Below are positions 11,565-23,019 of a stretch of DNA of 64,000 nt, piece by piece; position 1 is the first letter of the stretch, and every line of letters starts with the position of its first letter. A model generated the notes under the pieces. It was not told the origin of the DNA. It made no database searches and saw nothing but the letters and a program-made list of their open reading frames with translations. The stretch covers positions 486,006-550,005 of the forward strand of contig JACTVC010000032.1 of NCBI GenBank assembly GCA_018417955.1, written 5' to 3'. The DNA is from Laccaria trichodermophora. Taxonomy: Eukaryota > Basidiomycota > Agaricomycetes > Agaricales > Hydnangiaceae. Made by a program: the position numbers and the translations under genes.

Positions 11565-11883
11565 TGTGAAGCGTTCACTCTGAACTTCTCACATAGCTGA
11601 AGCCAAGAGGGAAGGAGGAGGCAAGAATGGGTGGATCTGGGATCAACACCCATGAGTGAGCAATGAGCAGTTACAAGATACTCAGCTGGCCCAACATGAT
11701 TATGCATACTGTAGGAAGTACAGTTATACAAAGCACTACATGTAGTGCAAGAGGATGGCAAGACTGCTGACAAGGTGGTGGTTCAAGACAAAAGATCAAT
11801 ATATTATGTAAGATATCCAAATCTAGCTATATACCACTGTTTGACTATGGCCTCTGGGCATTCCCTTCCAATCCTATATCACA
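11565..11883 (-). repeat. LTR of non-autonomous element copy 1 (3' LTR)
   Basis: 319 bp, TG...CA ends, near-identical to the LTRs at 15,124, 29,999 and 33,880. Confidence 0.88.
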
Positions 11884-13449
11884 AAGCCCCCCAATGTCCA
11901 GAGGGCATGTAAGGAAAACAATGGTGGGGAAGAATAATAGAATAGAAATCCTCTTGCCCCCCAGAGTGAATATCAGGATAAAATGAGACCAAAAGGTAGC
12001 AAAGCAAAGAAGATGAATAAAAGAAAGAAAAAATTTGGCCCCAAATAATTTGCTATCTGGAAAGCTGGTCACTGTAAGCTCCCAGCTTAACCCAGAAATA
12101 CCCATATGATCCTCCCATTCTCTCTTCAGTGATGTATAACCATGAGTACTGGGAAACCATGCAGTGGATGGCTTCCAGGTCATCCATCCCAACTCCATTG
12201 CCTTTCCCCATCAAGATGGTGTAGCATGCTTCCATCATACTTGTGGTCTGGGCATAAGACATGTATAGTGTGATAGAGGCTTGCGCCTCTCCACTCAGAT
12301 CGTTGATCCCAACTCAACTCCCTCTACCCATCAAGATGATGTAGCTTGCTTCCATTGTGGTGTGTTGTCTGGACGTGGGGAGCGTGTAATGGGATAGAGG
12401 CTTGCGCCTCTCCTCCCATCTTCCACCTATACTCCCCTACAGCCCCCCACTTTTCCAGTGTGCGAATCTCAAGAATCAAGCCAGGGAGGATAGAGGCGAA
12501 GAGATCGTGCAGTGGAAAATTACAAGCCGTGATCCTAAGTTGGTGTTAGAGTAGGTAGAGGTGGTGCCAGTTGGGTAGGAATGATGAGAGGTTGAAGGAA
12601 AGGGGGAGAGAAAAAAAAATGTTGTCATAAATCTTGCCCCCCAGAGTGGACACAGGCCATGCAACACACAAGCAGCAATCTATAAGGTTACCATGATTGG
12701 AGAAGAGTCCGCCGCATAATGTGCGAGCAGCAACTCCTCAACACTGATCCGCCGCAAAACATGCGAGCTGCAATCAGGAGCCAGAAGGTTACCATGATTG
12801 AAGAAGAGTCCGCCGCGTAATGCGCGAGCAGCAACTCCTCAACACTGATCCGCCGCGTAACTCGCGAGCAGCAATCAGTACTTCTGAGGGACTCAGAAGG
12901 TTACCATGATTGAAGAAGAGTCCGCCGCGTAATGCGCGAGCTGCAACTCCTCCACACCGATCCGCCGCGAAATGCGCGAGCAGCAATCAGCCTTCTGAGA
13001 GAGCCAGAAGGTTACCATGACTGAAGAAGAGTCCGCCGCGTAATGTGCGAGCAGCAACTCTCAACCAGTTGAGGTGTCTCCCCTGCCCATAAGAGTCCTC
13101 CAATCAAGTCTTAACACCCCAAATAGAGGGGAGATCCTGAGGTAGCCAAAAATGTGTTTGAGCATAGCGTAGTGATTTCTGGCCCGTTCCTGGAGATCAA
13201 ATACCCGTTCGAAAGCTACGAACGACACCTTTCCAACGGTATAATTCGCGTATCGTGACGAGCCGTGGTCGTTGAGATAGAGAGGAAGTACCCAGAAACT
13301 GCAGTTCTGGAGTAAATGCATACTGCAGACCAGGCTGTTGTCCGTTATCAACGTAAATAGGTGCGTCGGAAAGGTACGAATCCAACGTTCAAAACGGGCT
13401 ATAGAACGTCCGATGCGAGCGGGTTATGACAATAGGAATGGGGAAATGG

Positions 13450-14420
13450 TTGTTGAAGAGATGGCACTGTAACACAAGGACCGCTCGTCCATTTGATGCG
13501 TATGAAGGCTTCCCAGAAGCGCATTGACCGTGGCTTCAAAACGAACCAAAGAACGAAAGAGGCGACCGAGATCTCGCCGAGAACGGACGAAATATGTTCA
13601 TCTTGGTCATACCAGACTGAACTAGGCGAAGCGCCGCCAACAGGTGACCGTTTGGCGAGTTCAGGGAGTCCAAAGGAAGGTGTGGATCAGGGCTTTCCAA
13701 CGCAAAAAAGATGAGCGCGATCCGGGCGTCGGTCGGCGAGATATGACATGAATAAGTCTTGTGTAAACGGTTGTTGGAGGGATGGTGCTATAACACGAGA
13801 ACCGCTCGTCCGTTTGACGCGTATGAGGGCTTCCCAGAAGCGCATTGACCATGGCTTTAAAACAAACCAAAGAACGAAAGGAACGACGAACATCTCGCCG
13901 AGAATGGATGAAACATGCTCATCTTGGTCATACCAAGCTGAACTAGGCGAAGCGCCGCCAATAGGTGACCGTTTGGCGAGTTCAGGGAGTCCACAGAAAG
14001 GTGTGAATGAGGGCTTTCCAACGCAAAAGAGACGAAAGCAATCGGGGCATCGGTTGGCGAGATATGACATGAACAAGTCACATGTAAGTGGATGTTGGAG
14101 GGATGGTGCTGTAACACAGGAACCGCTCGTCCGTTTGACGCGTATGAGGGCTTCCCAGAAGCGCATTGACCGTGGCTTCAAAACGAGCCAAAGAACAAAA
14201 GGAACGACGAGGATCTCGCCGAGAACGGACGAGATATGTTAATTTTGGTCATACCAGGCTGAAGTAGGTGAAGCGCAGCCAATACGCGACCGTTTGGCGA
14301 GTTCAAGGGGTCCAAAGAAAGGTATGAACGAGGGCTTCCCAGCGCAAAAAAGACGAGAGCAATCGGGGTGTCGGTTGGCGAGATATGGCATGAATAAGTC
14401 CCATGTTGATGTTCCATCAA
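13450..14420 (-). repeat. Three 321-bp tandem units inside LTR element copy 1
   Basis: Units repeat at exactly 321 bp (107 codons), so frames stay open on both strands over long distances. The partner element has four such units. No protein family is recognised in either strand. Confidence 0.8.
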
Positions 14421-15123
14421 CCCCATCCAACCCAAAACCACTCCAAACCCTTCTAACCATTCAGAAACCAAGAAGAGCCATTCCAGAGAGTTCATAGAGA
14501 AGTAAGGAGGATGAGAATACTCAGTCCTCAAGCAAAAAAACAGCAAGGATTGGGAGAGAAGCATAGTAGGGCATAGCACATAATTTCCAGAGCAGTAGAC
14601 TGAACTGGAGGGATGTCAATGAACATCTGGCTGTTCTTGAGAGGCCTAGATGCTAAAAGACAAGGGAGATGGTTGAGGAACAGGTGGAGTCTGAGAGACA
14701 GTGAAGCAGCGCAAAGCAGCAGGCGACACTGGTTGCAGGCAACCTCCTCACCAAGTCAATGGCCGCGTAGTCGCGAAATCCAGACATAGGTGAGAGGAAC
14801 TCTCCTCACAGTAGACTTCAGGCCGCGTAGTTGCGAAATCCCAAAGCCCAGCTGCTCAGAGTCAGCGCAGCACCCCAATCGAACAAACCTCAACCTGCTG
14901 TGCAAGCACAAGCTAAAGTCAATGGTTCATCCAACTGAAGGATGGATGAGCCCTTTCACATGAAGTAGTAAGCCCGCCGCGAAGAGCGCGAGCAGCAGCT
15001 ACCATCCATGCTAAGGTTCCTCCTGTGATGAGCTGGCGCATTCCCACAACTCTCCAGCTCTCCCTCTACCAAGAAATGCAGACTTCAACCATGCTTTGGT
15101 GAAGTCCGCGGTGCCCCCACCAT

Positions 15124-15442
15124 TGTGAAGCGTTCACTCTGAACTTCTCACATAGCTGAAGCCAAGAGGGAAGGAGGAGGCAAGAATGGGTGGATCTGGG
15201 ATCAACACCCATGAGTGAGCAATGAGCAGTTACAAGATACTCAGCTGGCCCAACATGATTATGCATACTGTAGGAAGTACAGTTATACAAAGCACTACAT
15301 GTAGTGCAAGAGGATGGCAAGACTGCTGACAAGGTGGTGGTTCAAGACAAAAGATCAATATATTATGTAAGATATCCAAATCTAGCTATATACCACTGTT
15401 TGACTATGGCCTCTGGGCATTCCCTTCCAATCCTATATCACA
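15124..15442 (-). repeat. LTR of non-autonomous element copy 1 (5' LTR)
   Basis: 319 bp, paired with 11,565-11,883. The right flank gagac completes the target duplication. Confidence 0.88.
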
Positions 15443-16374
15443 GAGACCCTGGTTGAGATCCAATTCAAAATAAGTAAAGTGTTCTGCTTTGCCACATAAA
15501 CCAACCTTGGATGTCCACGAGAACTAGTTCTTCTCCACTAAACTGGTAAACAAAGTGGCTAAATGCTGAAAGGGTCTGGCCAAGTTTGTCAGGGCGATTT
15601 GGATGGACTAAGGTCCCACTAAACTTGTGGACGGACTTTGTGCGACGGGGTTCAACAAGCCAAATTGCCACGTCTTCTTCAAAACTAGGAAAAGAGGATG
15701 CTGGAGAAGGTGGACTGATTTCTCGTACGAGAAAACCTTCAGATACCATGATGTCTAAATAGGAGCGCATAAGTAACACTCAAGATTATATGAAATTAAC
15801 GAACCTGATGAATGCTCAACACTTCTTTCCTTCGCTTGAGCTTTGAAATTCGAAAGGAACCACTCAGCAACTTTCAACCTGATAAGCTCACTCTCGAGGC
15901 AAGCCTGATTCTCTTCCGCTGTTACCTGCTCTCCAGAGCCAGTCTCAAAGAAATGCTTCGCTACATAGAGATCTGAACCGATGGACAACTGTAAAGTTCA
16001 ACATAAATCGTGGCACTAGATGTTGTGGCGAGGGAGTAGAAAAAACCTTGTAGACATTTTTTGTGGCACCAGACACAAAAATCTCCTTGCCGAGGACACC
16101 CTCACATATGGATGCATTTTCCGGCCACTGTATCCAGGGCAGTTAGTAGGAATCACCCAGCTACACTGAGAGCCCCGACAATACAAACAGGCCATAGTTG
16201 ATGGGGCCTGCTGATGGGCCGATGAGGGCCAATAACCCTGTGTTGATGAATTGGCTGATGTGATCCCAGTATCAAGGTGAAGAAGGGTCGGCCAGCTACA
16301 TAGATTTATCATAAACCGATCAGTAGGAGGAAGCTGCGCTGGGCAGTCAAGTCCCTGTATTTGTGTATCGGCTG

Positions 16375-16660
16375 ATAGCTAACCGATGCAAGGTCAGCTG
16401 ACAGTTTTTTGGCTGATGAAAGATAGCTAAGCTATGCAAGGCTGGCTGACAGTTTTAAACATTGCTGGGTAGGTGATCGGCCGAGGGGGCAGCTAAGCCA
16501 TGCAAGGTCGGCTGACAGTTTGAACAATGCTGGGTAGGTGATCAGCCAAGGGCCATCACTTCTGATTAGCAGCTAGGCTATGCAAGGTCGGCTGATATTT
16601 CGACCGTGGCCTGGGTTGGTGGTCGGCCGAGGGCCCTCGACTCTGGTTACCAGGGTCAGC
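16375..16660. repeat. Degenerate ~75-bp tandem repeat
   Basis: Units contain GCTATGCAAGGTCGGCTGA, then a GGGTAGGTGATCGGCC stretch, three to four times with drift. Not coding; function unknown. Confidence 0.6.
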
Positions 16661-16864
16661 TGGTCAGACGTAGATATCACAGAGTCGGCCGTGGACAAAA
16701 ATGTATGAACATGGTCAGCCAATGCTTCACCGAGGCTGGCTTCTCAGTTGGGCCTTTAAGTTAGCAGCCGAGCAGAGGCAAACCGGGCAGAACTTACCTC
16801 CATAGTTCAAATTTTCAACTTGATCCATAGTAAATATAAAAAACAAGAGCTGCGATCGCTGCAA

Positions 16865-17910
16865 GTGACTTCTGGGATTCGAACCCAGGGCATACATACA
16901 TGACGTACACCTCCCAGCGTAACCACTAAGCCAAGCCAACGTTGGAAGACAATGTCGGCCGGTATCTTTTACCTGCCTGCAATTTGAACCTGGGCGTCCA
17001 AGCTCGGCACTTGGTAAGTCACCGTTCTCGGCATACAACAACACAAACCTCTGATTAGTAAATTTTAGCCAGTGTTACAAAAAGGCCGTCCTCGCTCTTA
17101 CATGACTTCTGGGATTCGAACCCAGGGCATACATAGATACACTATGTACACCTCCCAGCTCAACCACTAAGCCAAGTCAGCACTACAAGAGGAAGTTGGT
17201 CAGTATCTTTTAGCTGACGACTATGTCACTCTAATATAGTAGTAAGTAAAAGACTGTTCAGGATGAATGACTTGTTGGGGATTCGAACCCAGGGCATACA
17301 TAGATACAATGCATACTCCCATGATAACCACTGAGCCAAGTCGATGTTGTACCACTTCGTATCTTCAAGTCAATGTTCGACCTGGCCTAAAAGCTCGGCA
17401 CTTTGTAAGACAACCAACCCGGGTCTGCAAGCTCACTCAATATTCAAAAGCTTGGCACTTTGTAACTTGACCAGCCCAAGACAACTAACCCAGGTCTGCA
17501 AGCTCGCTCTCAATGTTCAACCGGGCCTGAAAGCTCGGCACTTTGTAACTTGACTGGCACAAGACAACTTCCCGTTCTCAGCCTGAGAACTAACTCAGGT
17601 CTGCACGCTCAGAAAGAATTAATTAAAAAGAGTTGCGACCGGTGTATGTGACTTTTGGGATTCAAACCCAGGCATACGTAATCAGCACACCTCCCAGCTT
17701 AACCACTAAGCCAAGCCAACGTTGGAAGACATTGTTGGTCGGCATCTTTTACCTGACGACCATGTCACTCTAATGGGCGGTAAGTAAAACAATTTGGGAT
17801 TTGAACCCAGCGCGTACAGGTCGGTCAGTATCTTTTAGCTGCAGTAAAAGACTTTTCAAAATATGAATCATGGCTTGTGCGGGACTTGAACCCATGGCAT
17901 ACATACATAT
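16865..17910 (-). repeat. Tandem tRNA-like (SINE-type) units, right array
   Basis: Same repeat family as 3806-4594 but inverted. A-box/B-box pairs are seen around 16,870-16,935, 17,100-17,175, 17,270-17,340, 17,645-17,715 and 17,790-17,905. The last unit begins, on the minus strand, ATATGTATGTATGCC right at the LTR, which is exactly the continuation of the unit truncated at 4594. The two arrays were thus one continuous locus. Spacers at 17,350-17,600 repeat AAGCTCGGCACTTTGTAA. Confidence 0.72.
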
Positions 17911-18458
17911 TGTGAGGGGACCGGACAGTATCTCAACATTATGGTATTTCCTATTCAACGATTTCTCTTCATTTACGCGTTACAGTCACGATAGTCACAT
18001 TTAGTTACAAAGCTTCTAGTCACGGAGTTATGATCATCTTTTTTACATCCATCTTCTTCGTCCCCGCTTGCTGTCAAGAGCATCGTCTTCACGACTCTTC
18101 ACCAAGCTACCCAAAGGAATAGTGTGATTAGGTCAGTAACTGTTTGTGACTATCTAGGAGAGCTCATGCCTCTCCGTCTTTGCGCGTTTACCGTTCTCTT
18201 TTCCATTCCATCCTGCAGGATTGCGTTGAACCTTTCTGCGGCATTCCGGGAAAGGAGAGATTAGCTACGCTCGTGGCATTCCAGAGCGCAAGTAGCATCT
18301 CGCTTAGCGTAATTCCGCAAGACTCTTAGATTCCGACCTTCCTATAAGGTCATTACACCATTGCGACAATCGTAATTACTTCATCCGCTCGCCAGTCGTC
18401 TACGTCGTTAACTACGAGAGACTCAAACTACTTCGCTACCTCGTAATAGGTTCCCGCA
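17911..18458 (+). repeat. Ty3/gypsy LTR C
   Basis: A 548-bp LTR flanked on both sides by catat (17,906-17,910 and 18,459-18,463), like a solo LTR inserted in a tRNA-like unit, even though a retroelement body begins 78 bp further on. Confidence 0.88.
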
Positions 18459-18536
18459 CATATAGTACCTACACCTCCAAGCTTAACCACTAAGCCAAGC
18501 CAACGTTCCAAGACAATGTTGGTTGGTATCTTTTAC
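18459..18536 (-). repeat. Displaced piece of tRNA-like unit between LTR C and gag
   Basis: These 78 bases are the exact inverted copy of 4517-4594. Together with the LTRs this makes a 626-bp inverted duplication (4517-5142 versus 17,911-18,536). The piece takes the place where the gag start and primer-binding site should be. Confidence 0.8.
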
Positions 18537-21123
18537 TTCGTCACCGTCTAAAACTAATTGTGTTCCATCACGTCCCACTTCTAAGAACTCTTCACCATCA
18601 AACACTCCCCAAAACCTTCCTAGTCTTCCCAGATCACGACCGACTAGCACTCCCTATTTTAACAAAACCTTCAACGAACCAAGTTCGTCTCAAAGGGGGA
18701 GATTTGAAGGGCGAGGAAGAGCAGTTACATTTAGACAGCACCAATTCCTTCCTCCGCGCTCCATCGCCGTCGCGTCGCCAGCGACAGCTAGTTTCCAGCC
18801 TCATCTACCAACTTCGAGGTGCCAACCCTCATCTTCTTCCTATCGCGCATTCGAGTTCAAAACTTCGGCCCCCGTGTCGCCAACAACGAACGTCAACATC
18901 GCAGGGGAAATTCTTCCCTCCCCTTCTATATCACAACACATTAACCCTCCTTCCCATCCTTTCACGTCCCGCTCATCCTCTATCGAACAGGAGTCTATCG
19001 AGAAATCTCCATCAGTCAGTCCCATGAGTTCGATCACAGAAGTTACATCCTCTACCTTCCGTCCCGGATCGGAAAGAGGATACGAAAACTCCCCTATGGC
19101 ACGATTAGTCCGGCAATATCGGGAAGACTCGAACGACGAAGATGCTTCGACGTGGATGCGAGCTACGACCTTAGCGTCTAAGCAAACACTACTAGCTAGC
19201 GAGATAATAGAAAGAAGAGGGACGCAGTTGACTTACGCTTTGACGCCGGCTCTTTTAGAGGAAGTGACACGCGTAGCTGGTGAATTGCAAATATTTTTGG
19301 AACGTACTTCAGCCTTAATGCCGGAGAGAACTCGTTTCTTCAAAGTAGACCCAAGGGATACGTTCTTGAGTATTCTTCGGGAATCCTCAAATTCAGCTCA
19401 AATACAAGCGGTTTGGACGGTACTACACAGACGTTTGGGCTTAGCACAGGAAAATTTATTGAAGTATGAGATTCAATACAAGATACCTATTGAGGGGGAA
19501 GAGTTAGAAATGCCGACGTCACCAATATCAACCGACGTCGGGATTTACGAGGCTATTGAAGAAGAAGAGGATAAGGATTTCCGTATGAGGTACATATACG
19601 AGAATGTGCCTCATCATCAAGACCAAATTCGTTCACCTCAGAAATTAAGAGACGGAACAGCTTGGGGTTCAATAATTTCATTACCCAGTGTCATACCAGG
19701 CACAGCTTCGAGTACTTTACCCACTATACAGGAGCAAGAGAACGTCTCGGACGTTCAAGGAATCGTGGCGTACAAGAAGGATAAAGGAAAGAGACGTATT
19801 ACGGATGAATTCACGAGTCCCCCTGCATCCCCTCAAATTATCAACGTAGGATTTGGGACTCCATTCAAATCTAGTTCCCAATTTTTCGTAAGGCCCGGTA
19901 TACCTTTACCTTCCTCTGAGACGTTAATGCAAAAGAGCGTGCTGCTGGGCTTGGGGTTACCGCAGACTCCAGCTTTCGAGTCTATATCAGAGACTCAAGC
20001 GAGCAATGTGCGAGATGCACAGAAGCCTTTTCAATCGAGGGCTTCGAATCCCTTCGAAGGAAGAGACGCTCCTCCGCATATGAGTGCGCGAATCACTGGT
20101 CAAAACGACAATAGGGCGTACCAAACATCAGCCGGGCCAAGTCGTCAGACTTTGTTTCCTTCCAATATTCAATCTCACCGTGCTCTTGATAATCGTTCAG
20201 AAGGCGGCGCGTCGAACGATCGACGATCTCCGGTAAGGAGAAGTGGCCAACGAAATCCTGGGAACGAGGATCCCGATGACGATGATGAGGGTGATGGGGA
20301 TAGTGATCACAATTCTCGACGCAACGACCACTCTCGGAATAGAGACTCTTCCTACTATAATAGACCTTCGAATCCTAATGGAGGAGGAGGAGGAGGAGGA
20401 AATCCGGGAGGAGGCGGCGGAGGGAATGGCCCGAACGGAGGAGGATACCAACAATCCAATACACCTCAAGGAAACATTCCTTACGGCAACCTGGTTGCCA
20501 CCATAAGAAATGAGTTGAAACAGGATCAGCTCCCTATTTGGGATGGCAACAAGGACACTGCAATAGAATATTTTTGGAAAATCCAACAGCTAGCCGCACT
20601 CGAGGGAGACATTCCAGTAGCCTTAGGTTTCTGGCTATGGAAAAGTTTAAAAGAGAACTCTAAGATATGGATGTGGTTCACGACATTACCTTTCTCGGAG
20701 CAGGCGAAGATGAGGACTCATTTCCTGCATTATTTGAAAGGTATCAAGGATAACTACCTAGGCCGATCATGGCAAATCAGCATGAATCGGAAGTACGAAA
20801 ATCAAGCATTCCGTCAAGAAGGATTCGAGCGGGAATCCCCACCTGCCTTCATCGTCCATCATATAATGCATACACGTATGTTGGTAGCGTCCGACGATGG
20901 GGGGCCAACGGAAGTCTATTTAGTTATGCAGAAGGCTCCAATCTCATGGGGACCTATTTTGAACTTGGAGACCGTGCGTTCGACGTCACTTTTATACTCC
21001 AGAGCAACGGATCACGAACTTGCCCTGATACATGCCGCCAAATACGAATCCTCCAACGTCGTCACTTCCGACAATTTGCTATACACGTTGAAGCAATTGG
21101 GCATCAATATGGATAGGAATTGA
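18537..21123 (+). pseudogene. Ty3/gypsy gag
   Basis: About 860 codons: a long Ser/Pro/Arg-rich disordered N-terminal half, a capsid-like folded part (about 20,480-21,100; PIWDGNKDTAIEYFWKIQQL, LHYLKGIKDNYLGRSW) following a Gly-rich linker at 20,385-20,450. The first codons are missing and replaced by repeat sequence. The frame ends at TGA 21,121-21,123 after GINMDRN, but continues unchanged in the same frame with PAEHRSAK and the zinc knuckle, so the stop is probably a former CGA. Gag would package the element's RNA. Confidence 0.75.
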
Positions 21124-23019
21124 CCTGCCGAGCATCGTTCCGCCAAATTAGTAACCAGTAAAGAAGACGAAGGGATCATACATGAAGCCTTCCTAGGTCA
21201 GCTGAGCAGGGAAGAATGCACCCGTGAGATCAATTCTGATCCAGACGTCATAAGAGAGGTTTTTCAAGTCTTCAAAAAACGTCAGAGACCTCCCCCGAAA
21301 GGAGGCTATCCGTACAGTAAGAATGACCATGTCACCACGAAAATGGGACGCCTACCTCCATCCCCTTGCAAAGTTTGCGGCAGTGCGAATCACTGGGATA
21401 AGGAATGCCCGGATTGGGCGATATACAAAGCTAAACAAGAAAAGTCAGCTTATCGAATCGAAGTCGACGAAGAAGAAGACTTGGAGAACTTCTATTGTAG
21501 CGTGTATGCAGTGTTAGTCACAGAGCGTTTGGCGTCGGAGCATACACAGTCCAAAGATTCCGAACGATCGGGTTTTGATGAGGCAGTTCTAGACAGTGAG
21601 ACCGAATCTCACCGAGAAGAACGTAAGTCCGATGTTCCGTCAGTTCCGTGGAAGAAGCAAGCCGTGTTCGTAGAGGAGGAGGAGGACGAATTCTGGAAAG
21701 AATATAATGAGTTAGAGAAGTCTGAAACACATCTGCTGTACAGAGAAGGGGAGGAGGACGAGGATACCTTAGTAAAAGAGGCATTCACGGCTCGCAAACA
21801 TGATCTTCCTCCTGCCAATCAGGAAGACCGTCCCCAGACGTCATCCCAGAGTAAAGAAGAGTTCGCTCAGGAAAAATCCTCACTCCCTCCGGCCGAACCT
21901 GAGGAAGTGAAAGATCCCCTGGAAGCCTCTCATCATCTCCCACCTCCTGCTAGGGAGAATCATTTTCGAATACCGAAACGACGGTCAAGGCCTGATGGGA
22001 TGTCCGCAGTAGGCGTCTCAGTACTATCAGCGAGAGGATTCGTTGGAGGTTTGAAGAACGCGGAAACTGACTTGCGTTTGGACTCCTGCGCCGATATCAC
22101 TCTGATATCGCAAGAATTCTACGAGTCACTAGTCACCAAACCATCTATAAAGCAGGGAATGAGAATGCAATTGTGGCAGCTAACGGACAAAGACTCGAAA
22201 TTGAAAGGGTTTGTACGTATACCTATATTCTTTGTATCCGAAGCGGGTGATGTATTGGAAACCGAAGCAGAAGCGTATGTTGTTCCTAACATGACTGTAC
22301 CAATACTGCTGGGGGAGGACTATCAACAATCCTACGAAGTTTCAGTGACTCGTAACGTAGAACTTGGCACCCACATTGGTTTCGGTCGTCATGACCATCG
22401 CATTCGCGCAGTACCGGTAGAAAGGACGAAGGATTTCAGTCGACTTCGGCAGAGTGCTTACATGGTAGGACAGTTCGTCAGATGGCAATTCCATAGGCGT
22501 AACAAAGGAAAGCGTCACCGTCAGAAAGTAAAGTTCGGTTCCGAAGAAAAGACGGTGCGAGCAGTGGCAGATTACAAGCTTCGGCCGCACGAGAGTAAAC
22601 CTATCAGGGTGGAAGGTCAGCTGGGGGAAGACCGGGAATGGCTAGTACAGAAAAATTTGTTGGCCAATGCAAATGATTCATTTTTTGCCGTTCCGAATGT
22701 TTTGATATCCGCTGTCAACCCTTGGGTGCCGATAGCCAATCCAACGGACCACCCACGGTACATTCGAAAAGGAGAAATCATAGGAACATTGGTAGACCCA
22801 GCAGAATTCTTCGACACCCCGAAATCGGCGGAAGAATTGGAAAAATTCCGAGCTAGCGCGGAGGTCATCCGTACGGTTATAGCTCTGCAGACTTCTCAAG
22901 AAAATCCTTCAGAACAAACAAAATCAATGGAAGCGGAAGACGAACAGGAGGACTACGGACCTAAGACAGCAGCAATGCCCGACCCCACAGTCTATTCTTC
23001 CGCGGAACTCGAAGAACTA
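21124..23019 (+). pseudogene. Ty3/gypsy nucleocapsid zinc knuckle and protease region
   Basis: In the gag frame: a CX2CX4HX4C knuckle (CKVCGSANHWDKEC, near 21,367), an acidic linker with many Glu/Asp (21,460-21,950), then an aspartic-protease-like region with RLDSCADITLISQEF around 22,080 (Asp-Ser-Cys in place of Asp-Thr/Ser-Gly) and PILLGEDY downstream. It runs to ELEEL, where the Tc1/mariner-like transposon is inserted after TA at 23,018-23,019. The protein resumes at 26,028 with IDVGSLPDHL. Confidence 0.75.

Larger units (their letters stand above)
11565..15442 (-). mobile_element. Non-autonomous LTR retrotransposon, copy 1 (3.9 kb)
   Basis: Two 319-bp LTRs (11,565-11,883 and 15,124-15,442; TGTGATATAGG...GCTTCACA on the minus strand) flanked by a perfect 5-bp duplication gagac (11,560-11,564 and 15,443-15,447). 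A G-rich polypurine tract (TTGGGGGGCTT) precedes the 3' LTR, and TGGTGGGGGCACC one base inside the 5' LTR is a likely primer-binding site. There is no gag or pol. The interior contains three 321-bp tandem units (phase marks at 13,509, 13,830 and 14,151), a second array of ~120-bp units with GCTCGCGCATTACGCGG (12,680-13,060), and unique sequence. It must be mobilised by another element. Confidence 0.85.
11250..16312 (-). pseudogene. Alpha-kinase (MHCK/EF2K type), interrupted
   Basis: Minus-strand exons, in order: a Cys/Ser-rich N-terminal part (about 16,312-16,045), GKEIFVSGATKNVYK (about 16,090), LYVAKHFFETGSGEQVTAEE ending at 15,805, a 50-nt intron, then 15,754-15,506 with KFSGTLVHPNRPDKLGQT, FSHFVYQFSG and LVLVDIQG, which is the alpha-kinase catalytic signature. 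A 57-nt intron (15,505-15,449) follows. Coding resumes across the LTR element at 11,564 with SPMTIRGIDTFILFDPMSHS and, in another frame, GIGDHGLEGIKTF (zinc/metal-binding C-terminal part). The 3.9-kb LTR element sits six bases into the exon after the last intron, so the kinase cannot be made. A further frame change near 11,440 suggests decay. Confidence 0.7.

Noticed and set aside
20197..20586. 129-codon minus-strand ORF opposite gag
   Set aside because: Shadow of the Ser/Arg- and Gly-rich gag linker.
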